A stretch of DNA of 19,434 nucleotides, taken from Betaproteobacteria bacterium. Lineage in GTDB: Bacteria; Pseudomonadota; Gammaproteobacteria; Burkholderiales; SG8-41. Under the pieces are notes generated by a model. The model was not told where the DNA came from. It ran no database searches and worked only from the letters and a program-made list of their open reading frames with translations. Positions 1 to 7,219 of this stretch are shown in pieces. Made by a program: the position numbers and the translations under genes. The DNA is taken from the NCBI GenBank assembly GCA_020028375.1, contig JAHZNX010000125.1:1-19434 (forward strand), in the 5' to 3' direction. The first letter of the stretch is position 1, and each line of letters opens with the position of its first letter.

Positions 1-27
1 GGCTACGAGGTCATCGGCTGGAAATAG
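1..27 (+). CDS. C-terminal end of an unidentified protein (partial)
   Basis: The first nine codons read GYEVIGWK and then a TAG stop, in a frame open to the left edge of the window. This is probably the tail of a gene that starts outside the window. Eight residues are too few to assign a family. The codon choice (GGC, TAC, GAG, GTC, ATC) is like that of the other genes here, which is the only support for this frame. Confidence 0.35.
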   Translation, partial: GYEVIGWK

Positions 28-46
28 GCCGGGGCTCGCTCGCGCG

Positions 47-190
47 TCATTTCCGGTTTGGCGTGAACTTGAAGCGGCAGACGTTGCCGCCGCGCGCCAT
101 GCACTCCTGGTGGTCGACCTTGCTGTCGGTGAAGCGTTCCATCATCGCCAGGTCGAAGTGGCAGATTAGAAGCACATGTACGTCATCGCC
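47..190 (-). pseudogene. C-terminal remnant resembling an L-2-amino-thiazoline-4-carboxylic acid hydrolase-like protein
   Basis: The minus strand encodes about 45 residues ending at a TAA at 47-49. They contain HFDLAMMERF, then a DHQECMARGG stretch, then NVCRFKF. I recall this arrangement (acidic 'D.AM.E.F', then '..E.LM.GG..C.F.F') from the C-terminus of the L-2-amino-thiazoline-4-carboxylic acid hydrolase family. The upstream frame stays open to about 334 but its sequence is low-complexity and unlike that family, so the N-terminal two thirds appear to be missing. The fragment ends short of the CDGSH gene that starts on the other strand. The family name is from memory of the motif and is tentative. 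Confidence 0.35.
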
Positions 191-250
191 GATGCGCTCG
201 CTAACGCGATCGCCAAGCAGTTCCCTGCCCGATTCAGCTGATGAAGGCCC

Positions 251-276
251 GGCGGATGCATCGCGGTGCGTCCGCC
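251..276. other. Near-perfect hairpin in the 300-bp spacer before the CDGSH gene
   Basis: GGCGGATGCA at 251-260 can pair with TGCGTCCGCC at 267-276 around a 6-nt loop, with one G-T pair. No T-run follows on either strand, so it is not a standard intrinsic terminator. Apart from this hairpin and the hydrolase remnant, I see nothing else in the stretch 28-327. Confidence 0.35.
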
Positions 277-327
277 ATTGGAGCAAAATAGTCGCAGCAG
301 CAAACCCGTTTTGGAAAGGAGGCCGCC

Positions 328-549
328 ATGGCACGCATCGTAAAACGCACTCACACAGGACCGTACAAACTAGAGATCGGTGGAGAGGAGAAGTTTCTCT
401 GCCGCTGCGGGTTGTCGAAAAACCAGCCGTTCTGCGACGGCTCGCACAAGCTTGCCAGGAGCGAGGACGCCGGCAAGCTTTACTGGTACGACGACGCCGG
501 CCAGCCCCACGAAGTCGCCGACGCCTTCTCCGGGATTCGCACGTTTTGA
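328..549 (+). CDS. CDGSH iron-sulfur domain protein
   Basis: This 73-residue protein holds one CDGSH-type [2Fe-2S] site. The segment CRCGLSKNQPFCDGSH gives the three-Cys one-His ligand set, here C25, C27, C36 and H40. The family carries a labile, redox-active 2Fe-2S cluster used in electron transfer or cluster transfer. There is no signal peptide or membrane anchor, so it is probably cytosolic. The ATG follows an excellent ribosome site (AAAGGAGG at 315-322, 5 nt before the start). A flavin reductase follows 18 nt downstream and is the obvious candidate electron partner, though that pairing is inferred from position only. The length is normal for single-domain bacterial members. Confidence 0.92.
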   Translation: MARIVKRTHTGPYKLEIGGEEKFLCRCGLSKNQPFCDGSHKLARSEDAGKLYWYDDAGQPHEVADAFSGIRTF

Positions 550-567
550 GCGGCGCCGGAAATCATC

Positions 568-1290
568 ATGCCGGTCCGTGAAGCTACGTTGGTGCGGCGC
601 GACACGGTCGCGGAAGGCACGATGGCGTTTTATTTCTCCAGGCCTTCGGGATTTCAGCATCGGGCAGGGCAGTCGTTACTCATGACGCTTGTCGACCCGC
701 CACAGACCGATAGCGAAGGCGATTCCCGCAACTTCACGATTGCCAGTGCGCCCCACGAGGCCGAATTGATGATTGCCACGCGCATGCGCGACACCGCTTT
801 CAAGCGCGTCCTGAAGGCGGCTCCAATCGGGACTACCGTCAGGTTAGACGGGCCCAACGGCGAGATGGTGCTGCACGACGATCCGGCGCGTCCCGCCGTC
901 TTGCTGGCGGGTGGCATCGGCATCACCCCCTTCCTCTCGATCGCGCGGGATGCCGCGCACCAGCGGCTGCCGCACCGCTTATGTCTCTTTTACTCCAACC
1001 GCCGGCCGGAGGATGCGGCATTTCTCGCCGAGCTGCGGGGGCTGGGGCAGGCAAACCCGAACTTTCGTTTGATCGCGGCCATGACCGAACCGGAGAAGTC
1101 GGCGCAGCAGTGGGCGGGCGAGACCGGCTTCATCCGGCGCGAGATGCTGGAACGGCATCTGCCCGATCTCGTGAGCCCCATCTATTACTTTGCGGGGCCG
1201 CCCGCGATGACCATGGCGATGCAGAAGATGCTCGAGGCGATCGGCATCGACGAGCAGGCCATGCGATACGAGGAATTCTATGGCTACTGA
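568..1290 (+). CDS. FNR-like FAD/NAD(P)-binding oxidoreductase
   Basis: This 240-residue protein has the two-domain ferredoxin-NADP reductase fold. Residues 1-105 form the FAD-binding barrel with the flavin motif SRNFTIAS at 53-60. Residues 108-240 form the nucleotide-binding domain with GGIGITP at 115-121 and a late YYFAGPPAM stretch. It ends in EEFYGY, typical of the flavin-stacking C-terminus. No plant-type ferredoxin domain is attached, so it needs a separate electron carrier. The CDGSH protein just upstream is the likely one (inference). Its end overlaps the next start by 11 nt, so the genes should be cotranscribed. The ribosome site (GGAAATC) is weak, which fits coupling to the upstream gene. 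The exact substrate cannot be read from the sequence. Confidence 0.9.
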   Translation: MPVREATLVRRDTVAEGTMAFYFSRPSGFQHRAGQSLLMTLVDPPQTDSEGDSRNFTIASAPHEAELMIATRMRDTAFKRVLKAAPIGTTVRLDGPNGEMVLHDDPARPAVLLAGGIGITPFLSIARDAAHQRLPHRLCLFYSNRRPEDAAFLAELRGLGQANPNFRLIAAMTEPEKSAQQWAGETGFIRREMLERHLPDLVSPIYYFAGPPAMTMAMQKMLEAIGIDEQAMRYEEFYGY

Positions 1291-1471
1291 CTGCTACAGC
1301 TCGCCCCCTTGCTACGCGCACGAACTCGCGCCGGATGGCAACGCAGAGTCGCCGGCGATGACGGCGGAGGAACTCGCCGCGTTCCTTGATGACTCACTGG
1401 TGAAAATGCTGGAAAGGGCGGCGCCATACGGCACGCGGAAAACGACATCCGCGGCGAGTGACGGCACGTAG
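1280..1471 (+). CDS. Small hypothetical protein with an N-terminal CYSSPPCYAHEL motif
   Basis: This 63-residue protein starts inside the last codons of the reductase gene (11-nt overlap, AGGA ribosome site at 1271-1274). The N-terminus reads MATDCYSSPPCYAHEL, with two Cys, and a helix follows from about residue 27 (MTAEELAAFLDDSLVKMLERA). Similar 'CYSSPPC..HEL ... LL..LLE.ER' starts occur, from memory, in longer ferritin-like proteins such as DUF6306 proteins. If so, this is a short or truncated relative that keeps only the start and the first helix. The tail is Ser/Thr/Ala-rich. The overlap suggests a role with the reductase and CDGSH protein. The function is unknown. Confidence 0.6.
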   Translation: MATDCYSSPPCYAHELAPDGNAESPAMTAEELAAFLDDSLVKMLERAAPYGTRKTTSAASDGT

Positions 1472-1496
1472 AATAGAGCGGGCAAGGAGTCCGCTC

Positions 1497-2384
1497 GTGA
1501 GCGACAGGAAGACCGCATTTGTTCTCGCCGGAGGCGGCAGCTTTGGCGCGGTGCAAGTCGGCATGCTGCGGGAGCTGGTGAAGAACGGCATCGTTCCCGA
1601 TTTCGTGGTCGGCTCATCGGTGGGAGCGATTAACGGCGCCTACTTCGCGGGGGCGCCGACGCCGGAGGGCGTGGCGCAGCTCGAAGCGATCTGGGGCGCG
1701 CTGCACCGCCGCGATGTGTTTCCGTTCACGTGGCGCAGCCTCGCTGGATTGCTTGCGCGCCGCGACCATCTCGTGGATCCCCGTGGCCTGCGCGCTCTCC
1801 TGGAGCGGCGTCTGTCGTACCGCAACCTCGAAGACGCGGTGATTTCGGTCCATGTCGTGGCGACCGATGTGCTGGACGGGAGCACGGTAAGGCTCTCCAG
1901 CGGTCCCGCCGCCGACGCCGTGCTCGCGAGCTGCGCGATTCCCGCGGCGTTTCCGCCGGTGCACATCGGCGGGCGACGACTGATGGACGGGGGGGTTGCG
2001 AGCAATACTCCGATCAGTGTGGCGGTCGAGCTGGGAGCCGAGCACGTGATCGTGCTGCCGACCGGATTTGCCTGCACGCTGGAGAGCCCGCCCCGTGGAG
2101 CGATCGCGAGCGCCCTGCACGCGATCAACCTGGTGGTCGCGCGCCAGCTGGTCATGGACCTGGAGCGCTATCGCGGACAAGCGGAAATCGTAACGGTTCC
2201 GCCGCTCTGTCCGCTGTCGTGGTCGCCGTACGACTTCTCGCACGCCGGGGAGCTGATCGAGCAGACCGCCGCGCAAACGCGCCGTTGGCTGGAACGTCGC
2301 GGGCTCGATCAGTACCGCGTACCGGGCGCATTGCTTCCCCACTCTCACGCCGGCGAGGGGGAGACCTGCGAGGAGTCAGACTGA
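1497..2384 (+). CDS. Patatin-like phospholipase
   Basis: This 295-residue protein is a patatin-family serine lipase with a Ser-Asp dyad that hydrolyses acyl esters of lipids. The oxyanion-hole loop GGGSFGA lies at residues 12-18. The nucleophile elbow GSSVG at 39-43 puts the catalytic Ser at 41. The DGG motif puts the catalytic Asp at 164, followed by VASNTP. I chose the GTG at 1497 because AAGGAG sits 7 nt upstream (1484-1489). A GTG at 1458 would overlap the preceding gene and has no good ribosome site. There is no signal peptide. A TAGAAT hexamer at 1469-1474 could be a -10 element, but no matching -35 is visible, so transcription from the upstream operon is as likely. The gene ends 19 nt from the convergent phosphatase. 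Confidence 0.9.
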   Translation: MSDRKTAFVLAGGGSFGAVQVGMLRELVKNGIVPDFVVGSSVGAINGAYFAGAPTPEGVAQLEAIWGALHRRDVFPFTWRSLAGLLARRDHLVDPRGLRALLERRLSYRNLEDAVISVHVVATDVLDGSTVRLSSGPAADAVLASCAIPAAFPPVHIGGRRLMDGGVASNTPISVAVELGAEHVIVLPTGFACTLESPPRGAIASALHAINLVVARQLVMDLERYRGQAEIVTVPPLCPLSWSPYDFSHAGELIEQTAAQTRRWLERRGLDQYRVPGALLPHSHAGEGETCEESD

Positions 2385-2397
2385 GCCGTGGTTCGTC

Positions 2398-2413
2398 CGG
2401 CGGCTAGCCGCCG
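2398..2413. other. 16-nt perfect palindrome between convergent genes
   Basis: CGGCGGCTAGCCGCCG is self-complementary and lies across the stop codon of the phosphatase gene, in the 19-nt gap to the patatin gene. It could act as a small hairpin between convergent transcripts, but there is no T-run and almost no loop. It is not a proven terminator. Confidence 0.35.
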
Positions 2414-3951
2414 CGTTGCACGCCCGGCCAGCCGTCTTCCACGGTCCAGCTGGCGAGCGTGCGCACGGGTGTTTGTGGATCGGTGACTTCTCCTACGGTA
2501 CGGAAGCGGGCGACGCAACGCTTCGGCGCGAGCTCGAGAATGCCGTAACCGCGGCGCCCTCCATTCGCGAAACGGATGTGCGGGTTTTCGTCCATCCAGG
2601 TCTGCGTCTGCTTCAACCCAGGGCCCTGCGAGGTTATGGAGCTGCCGCCGAACTCGGTCGCCACGACGGGCGCGGCGGGATCGTTGAAATCGGATTTCAG
2701 GTCGGCGACGATGAAGGTGTGGACGTCGCCGCCGATGACGAGAGGATTGGCGGCTCCGCTTTGCGAGACGCTGCGCAGCAGCCGAGCGCGCGCCGCCGGG
2801 TAGCCGTCCCAGCCGTCGGTCCAGAATGATTGCCCCTCGCCGGGCGTGCGGTCCACCTGCGCCATCAGCGTCTGCTGCGCGATCACGTTCCAGCGCGCGC
2901 GCGAGGCCGCGAGACTCTCGCGCAGCCACTCCTCCTGCGCTTTACCGAGCAGCGTAAGCGCCGGGTCGAAGAGCTCCGGGCAGTTCGCCGCCGCCACGAC
3001 GGTGCTGCCGCCGCGCCCGGGCCTTGGGCACACCTGGTGCGACCGGTATTGCCGGTCGTCCAGCACGTGAAACGCGGCGAGCGCACCGAACCCGGCGCGG
3101 GTGTAGATCCGCATGTCGGGCCCGCTCGGCTGCATGCGCCTGGGCAGCGGCATATGCTCGTAATAGGCGCGATACGCCGCCGCGCGGCGCTCGAGAAAGA
3201 ACTGCGGCTCGTCGAGACGCTGCGAGCGGTCGTTGGCGTAGTCGTTCTGCACCTCGTGATCGTCCCACGTGACGAGCCAGGGGAACGCCGCATGCGCCGC
3301 CTGGAGGTCGGGGTCGCTCTTGTAGAGCGCATAGCGGTCGCGGTACTCGGCGAGCGTGTGCGGCTCCTCGGTGCCGTGCTTGCGCACGTGGACCCGGCCC
3401 CACGAGGACTCGTAGATGTAGTCGCCGAGGTGGATGACGAGATCGAGGTCGTCCCGGGCCATGTGGCGGTAGGCGGAGTACCAGCCCTGCTCGTATTGCT
3501 GGCACGCAGCGAAGGCGAGGCGCATGCGCTCCACCGGGCTGGGCTGAGGCGTAGTGCGTGTCCTGCCGACAGGGCTCGTCGCGTCCCCGGCGTGGAAGCG
3601 GTAGAAGTACCAGCGTCCCGGCTCCAGCCCGGTCACCTCGGCGCGCACCGAGTGGGCCCACTCTGGCGCGGCGATCTCGGTGCCGCGGTGCACGATGCTG
3701 CGGAAGGACTCGTCGGCCGCGACTTCCCATCCCACCTTCACTGCCGCCGCGGGCATCCCGCCTCCGCCGAGTGGCTCCGGCGCGAGCCGCGTCCACAGCA
3801 CGAAGCCTCCCTCGTCCGGGTAGCCCGATGCAACCCCCAGGGAGTAGGGGTTCTTCTCGAAGCGGGGCTGCGCCAGGAGCCGGGGGAACGGGAAAGCAAC
3901 CCCGGCGAGCCCGGCTGCGCGGCGCAGGAATTCACGGCGGGAAATCGACAT
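2404..3951 (-). CDS. phoD: PhoD-type alkaline phosphatase, Tat-exported
   Basis: This 515-residue protein belongs to the PhoD metallophosphatase family, periplasmic enzymes that cleave phosphomono- or diesters using a calcium-iron centre. The start at 3951 gives a twin-arginine signal (SRREFLRRAAGLAG) expected for a cofactor-loaded export substrate. A longer frame to 4011 exists but puts the Tat motif too far inside. Residues 35-125 form the N-terminal PhoD domain. The metal-site motifs follow in order: FAACQQYEQGW, HLGDYIYE, TWDDHEVQNDYAND, then IGGDVHTF and TEFGGSSITS near the end. It is a single gene facing away from its neighbours, and no Pho box could be recognised. The paralogue and substrate preference cannot be told from the sequence. 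Confidence 0.93.
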   Translation of the reverse strand: MSISRREFLRRAAGLAGVAFPFPRLLAQPRFEKNPYSLGVASGYPDEGGFVLWTRLAPEPLGGGGMPAAAVKVGWEVAADESFRSIVHRGTEIAAPEWAHSVRAEVTGLEPGRWYFYRFHAGDATSPVGRTRTTPQPSPVERMRLAFAACQQYEQGWYSAYRHMARDDLDLVIHLGDYIYESSWGRVHVRKHGTEEPHTLAEYRDRYALYKSDPDLQAAHAAFPWLVTWDDHEVQNDYANDRSQRLDEPQFFLERRAAAYRAYYEHMPLPRRMQPSGPDMRIYTRAGFGALAAFHVLDDRQYRSHQVCPRPGRGGSTVVAAANCPELFDPALTLLGKAQEEWLRESLAASRARWNVIAQQTLMAQVDRTPGEGQSFWTDGWDGYPAARARLLRSVSQSGAANPLVIGGDVHTFIVADLKSDFNDPAAPVVATEFGGSSITSQGPGLKQTQTWMDENPHIRFANGGRRGYGILELAPKRCVARFRTVGEVTDPQTPVRTLASWTVEDGWPGVQRGG

Positions 3952-4020
3952 CTCGCCGACTATAACGCATACCCGCGGTGGCGCGCCGACCGCCCGGGCG
4001 TATCCCGGCACGCAATCCGA

Positions 4021-4048
4021 TTATGTTCTGGCGCAGTAGGTCTACAAT
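4021..4048 (+). promoter_or_regulatory. Possible sigma70-like promoter for the 97-residue protein gene
   Basis: TACAAT at 4043-4048 is a good -10 element 9 nt before the ATG. The hexamer TTATGT at 4021-4026 could be the -35 with a 16-nt gap, but it is a poor match. The location between divergent genes favours a promoter here. Confidence 0.35.
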
Positions 4049-4057
4049 GGTTCCGGA

Positions 4058-4351
4058 ATGGACTCCAGGGATTTCCGGGAATCGCTGGCAGCCGGACGCC
4101 CGCCACGCGGGCTGCCCGGTCCGCTGCGCGCCTTGTGGCATGCGGCCCGGGGCAACTGGAACCGCGCCCACGACATCGTGGCGGCGCAGGATGGCAGGGC
4201 CGCCGCGCGGGTGCACGCCTACCTGCACCGCAGGCAGGGCGACATCGTGAACGCCGACTACTGGTACTACCGGGCCGGCGCCAAACGGCCGCGCGGAGCC
4301 CTCGACAAGGAGTGGCGGACGCTGGTGCAGCAGTTCCTTCAGAGACAGTGA
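4058..4351 (+). CDS. Conserved hypothetical protein, 97 residues
   Basis: This short basic soluble protein contains LWHAARGNWNRAHDIV, then HAYLHRRQGDIVNADYWYYR, then a W-rich end. I recall this layout (W.aarG.W..AH..vq ... VHAYLHR.EGD..NA.YWY.rA) from small uncharacterised proteobacterial proteins that look like a single helical-repeat unit. The function is unknown. There is no signal peptide or membrane segment. A hairpin starts at its stop codon. It lies upstream of, but 101 nt from, the next operon. Confidence 0.75.
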   Translation: MDSRDFRESLAAGRPPRGLPGPLRALWHAARGNWNRAHDIVAAQDGRAAARVHAYLHRRQGDIVNADYWYYRAGAKRPRGALDKEWRTLVQQFLQRQ

Positions 4352-4378
4352 CGACCAGGATAGGCATTCCGGTCGTCA
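4349..4378 (+). other. Hairpin starting at the stop codon of the 97-residue protein gene
   Basis: TGACGACC at 4349-4356 pairs perfectly with GGTCGTCA at 4371-4378 around a 14-nt loop. The stem includes the TGA stop. No T-run follows, so it is a stabilising or Rho-related structure at best. The right arm runs into a short heptamer array. Confidence 0.4.
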
Positions 4379-4400
4379 GTCACCCATCGTCAGTCGTCGC
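4373..4400. repeat. Intergenic heptamer run, type TCGTCAG
   Basis: Four consecutive 7-nt units read TCGTCAG, TCACCCA, TCGTCAG and TCGTCGC. The period is exact although the second unit is degenerate. It lies in the spacer after the 97-residue protein gene. It is one of several runs with the same period but different sequence elsewhere in the window. Confidence 0.5.
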
Positions 4401-4452
4401 CTCATTTGCATTGCAATCGGGGTGACGCAAACCTGAACTTCCAGGCGCAGCA

Positions 4453-5343
4453 GTGGCGAGGACGCTGAATATCATCGGCTCGGGGCGGGTCGGCCGCGCC
4501 TGCGCGCGGATGTGGGCGCAGGCCGGCGTGTTCGGGATCCAGGACGTGCTGACCCGCTCGCGCGCGAGCGCCGCCGAGGCCGTGAATTTCATCGGGGCCG
4601 GGCACGCCGTGGGCCGCCTCGAGGAGATGCGCGGCGCCGACGTATGGATGATCGCGACCCGCGATGACGCGATCGTGCCGAGCTGCGTGACTCTCGCCGC
4701 GTCCGGCAAGGTCACTCCCGACGACATCGTCTTCCACGTGAGCGGCGCGACGTCCTCGAGCGACCTCCGGCCGGTGAAGGAGAAGGGCGCGCTCATCGCC
4801 AGCGTGCATCCCGTCAAGACCTTCACCGACGCCGGGCAGGCGGTGGAGTCCTTTCCCGGAACCTTTTGCGGCGCCGAGGGCGACGCGGAGGCGCTCAAGG
4901 TGCTCAGGCCCGCGTTCGAGCGCATCGGGGCCAAGGTGTTCGAGATCGCGCCCGAGATGAAGCCGGTTTATCACGCGGGTGGCGTGTTCGCGTGCAATTA
5001 CCTGGTGGCGCTGATCGAGGCGGCGTTGCGCGCGCACGAGAAGGCGGGCATCCCGCGCGCGGCCTCCCTCGCGGCGCTCGAGCCCCTCGTGCGCGAGACG
5101 GTCGACGCCATCTTCGAGCGCGGGCCCGCGCGGGCGCTGACCGGCCCGATCTCGCGCGGCGACACGGCGACGGTCGCGCGCCAGCTCGCGAGTGTCCGCG
5201 CGTGGGATCGCGAAATGGGCGAGCTCTACCGCAGCCTCGGGTTGCTGGCGGTGGCCCTCGCCGAAGCCGACCGGCGGTTCGACGCCCGGCGCGCCGCCGA
5301 TCTGCGCGCCGCTCTTGTCATCCCTCACGGGACCCGGGAGTAA
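4453..5343 (+). CDS. Rossmann-like DUF2520 oxidoreductase-type protein
   Basis: This 296-residue protein has an N-terminal NAD(P)-binding Rossmann domain with LNIIGSGRVGRAC at residues 5-17. A helical DUF2520 domain follows from about residue 135, recognisable by SVHPVKTFTD and then the YHAGGVFACNYLVAL stretch. The layout matches the pyrroline-5-carboxylate-reductase-like and ketopantoate-reductase-like superfamily of short dehydrogenases. The substrate is unknown. The start is GTG at 4453, since no ATG lies near the Rossmann motif. It ends 4 nt before the polyphosphate kinase gene, so the two are almost certainly cotranscribed. Confidence 0.88.
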   Translation: MARTLNIIGSGRVGRACARMWAQAGVFGIQDVLTRSRASAAEAVNFIGAGHAVGRLEEMRGADVWMIATRDDAIVPSCVTLAASGKVTPDDIVFHVSGATSSSDLRPVKEKGALIASVHPVKTFTDAGQAVESFPGTFCGAEGDAEALKVLRPAFERIGAKVFEIAPEMKPVYHAGGVFACNYLVALIEAALRAHEKAGIPRAASLAALEPLVRETVDAIFERGPARALTGPISRGDTATVARQLASVRAWDREMGELYRSLGLLAVALAEADRRFDARRAADLRAALVIPHGTRE

Positions 5344-5347
5344 CTGC

Positions 5348-6256
5348 ATGCCTCTAAGCTTGAAGCGGATCATCAAGTTCGCCCACAAGCTCGATGACGC
5401 CTACTGCGTCACCTCGGACAAGGGCTTCCGGCTGAGGGACTACGATCCCGGTGACACCGGCAATCTCGGGAGAGAAGACAAGCCGCGCGCCAAGGAGGCG
5501 CTCAAGCTCGGCGTCGAGCATCTTGCGGCGCTCCAGGACATGCTCTACGCCCAGGACCGCTGGGCGGTGCTGCTCATCTTCCAGGCGATGGATGCCGCCG
5601 GGAAGGACGGCGCCATCAAGCACGTCATGTCGGGCGTCAACCCGCAGGGGTGCCAGGTGGCGTCCTTCAAGGCGCCCTCGTCGGAGGACCTCGACCATGA
5701 TTATTTGTGGCGCTGCATGAAGCACCTTCCCGAGCGCGGGCGCATCGGCATCTTCAACCGCTCCTATTACGAGGAAGCCCTGGTGGTGAGGGTCCACCCG
5801 GAGCTCCTGGGAAAGCAGAAACTGCCGGAGGAGCTGGTGAGCAAGCGCATCTGGGACGAGCGTTTCGAGGACATCCGCAACTTCGAGCGCTACCTGAGCC
5901 GCAACGGCGTATTGATCCGCAAGTTCTTCCTGCACGTCGGGCGCAGCGAGCAGAAACGCCGTTTCCTGGAGCGGCTCGACGAGCCCGACAAGAACTGGAA
6001 GTTTTCGGAGGCCGACGCGCGCGAGCGCGGCCACTGGAAGGACTACATGGCGGCGTACGAGGAGATGATCCGGGAGACGGCGACCGAATACGCGCCGTGG
6101 TACGTGGTGCCGGCGAACAACAAGTGGTTTACGCGCATCGTGGTCGCTGCCGCCGTCATCGAGGCGCTCGCCTCGCTCGATCTCCGTTATCCGAAGGTGG
6201 ACAAGCGCAAGCTGCAGGAGCTCGCTGCCGCGCGCAAGCTGCTGATGTCAGAGTAG
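5348..6256 (+). CDS. ppk2: Polyphosphate kinase 2 family protein (polyP:nucleotide phosphotransferase)
   Basis: This 302-residue protein uses polyphosphate to phosphorylate nucleoside mono- or diphosphates. The Walker A segment FQAMDAAGKDG lies at residues 78-88, with Lys86 as the phosphate-binding residue. The Walker B-like IFNRSYYEE motif follows at 135-143, then VVRVHPE. From memory, the FNRSYYEE...VRVHPE form and the length of about 300 suggest PPK2 class III, which acts on both AMP and ADP, but the class needs a tree. There is no signal peptide, so it is cytosolic. The ATG at 5348 follows the previous stop by 4 nt. A much longer upstream frame overlaps DUF2520 and is not the start. Confidence 0.93.
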   Translation: MPLSLKRIIKFAHKLDDAYCVTSDKGFRLRDYDPGDTGNLGREDKPRAKEALKLGVEHLAALQDMLYAQDRWAVLLIFQAMDAAGKDGAIKHVMSGVNPQGCQVASFKAPSSEDLDHDYLWRCMKHLPERGRIGIFNRSYYEEALVVRVHPELLGKQKLPEELVSKRIWDERFEDIRNFERYLSRNGVLIRKFFLHVGRSEQKRRFLERLDEPDKNWKFSEADARERGHWKDYMAAYEEMIRETATEYAPWYVVPANNKWFTRIVVAAAVIEALASLDLRYPKVDKRKLQELAAARKLLMSE

Positions 6257-6272
6257 TCACCATCCACGCCCC

Positions 6273-7191
6273 ATGCCTTTGAAGACCGTCAGTGGCAAGC
6301 ACGCCGATCCGCGCAAGGGCCGCGGCGCGGGCATCAATCCCGAAGGCCGCTTCGAGACCGTCGCGCGCGAGGCGTTCGACGATGGCTGGGACCGGCAGGA
6401 AGAAGAGCTGCCGCCGCTCAAGACCCATGTCACCGTGGAGCGCGTGAGCAGCATCATCTCGCGCAACGACTCGCCCGACGTCCCGTTCACCCAGTCCATC
6501 AATCCCTACCAGGGATGCGAGGTAGGGTGCGTGTACTGCTATGCTCGTCCCACGCACGCCTACCGCAATCTCTCGCCGGGCATTGATTGGGAGACGCGCC
6601 TCTTCGCCAAGGTGAACGCAGCGGAGAAGCTGCGCGAAGAGCTTTCGCGCCCGGGTTACCGATGCGAAGTGATCTCCATCGGCGCCAATACCGATCCTTA
6701 CCAGCCGATCGAGCGGGAGCACCGGATCACGCGCGGCATCCTCGAAGTCTGCGCTGAAGAAACTGAGCGACGCGGGCGTGCCGGTCGGGGTGCTGTGCGC
6801 GCCGGTGATTCCGTTCCTCACCGACCACCAGATCGAGCCGGTGCTGGAAGCGGCGTGGGCGCACGGCGCGCGCCAGGCGGGATACGTGCTGATGCGGCTC
6901 CCGTGGGAGGTCAAGGACCTGTTCAAGGACTGGCTCGAGCGGCACTATCCCCTGAAGGCGAAGCACGTGATGAGCCGGGTGCACGCGATGCGCGGCGGGC
7001 GCGACAACGACCCCAGCTTCGGCAGCCGCATGAAGGGCGAGGGCGAGCTTGCGCGCCTGCTCTCCCAGCGCTTCCGGCAAGCGTGCGAGCGCCTCGGCTA
7101 CAATGCTGGCAGCCGCAACCGCGAGCTCGACACGACGCGGTTCCGGCGGCCGGAGCGCTCCGGGCAGCTATCGCTGTTTGGCGAGGGGTGA
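6273..7191 (+). pseudogene. PA0069/Rv2578c-type radical SAM gene, broken by an internal out-of-frame deletion
   Basis: The first part (6273 to about 6750) encodes a family-typical N-terminus with the radical SAM cluster motif C82-X3-C86-X2-C89 (GCEVGCVYCY), ending in RITRGILEV. The second part continues in a different frame from about 6747 to 7191 with ALKKLSDAGVPVGV, then CAPVIPFLTDHQ and a C-terminus ending in QLSLFGEG. In intact relatives about 60-65 residues lie between these blocks, covering the 'TKS ... RDLDLL ... SVTTLD ... EPR' core. Here they are gone and the frame changes, so no full enzyme can be made. The unshifted frame runs on as nonsense to 7223. It sits 16 nt after ppk2 and 28 nt before the deacetylase gene. 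Assembly error is the alternative. Confidence 0.82.
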
Positions 7192-7219
7192 TGCGTGACG
7201 GGTTCATCGTGAGTGCGGC

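Noticed and set aside
2830..4425. 531-codon open frame on the plus strand
   Set aside because: It is antisense to the PhoD gene, whose motifs and Tat signal are clear; the translation is Arg/Ala/Val-rich without any recognisable domain, as expected for the shadow of a GC-rich gene.
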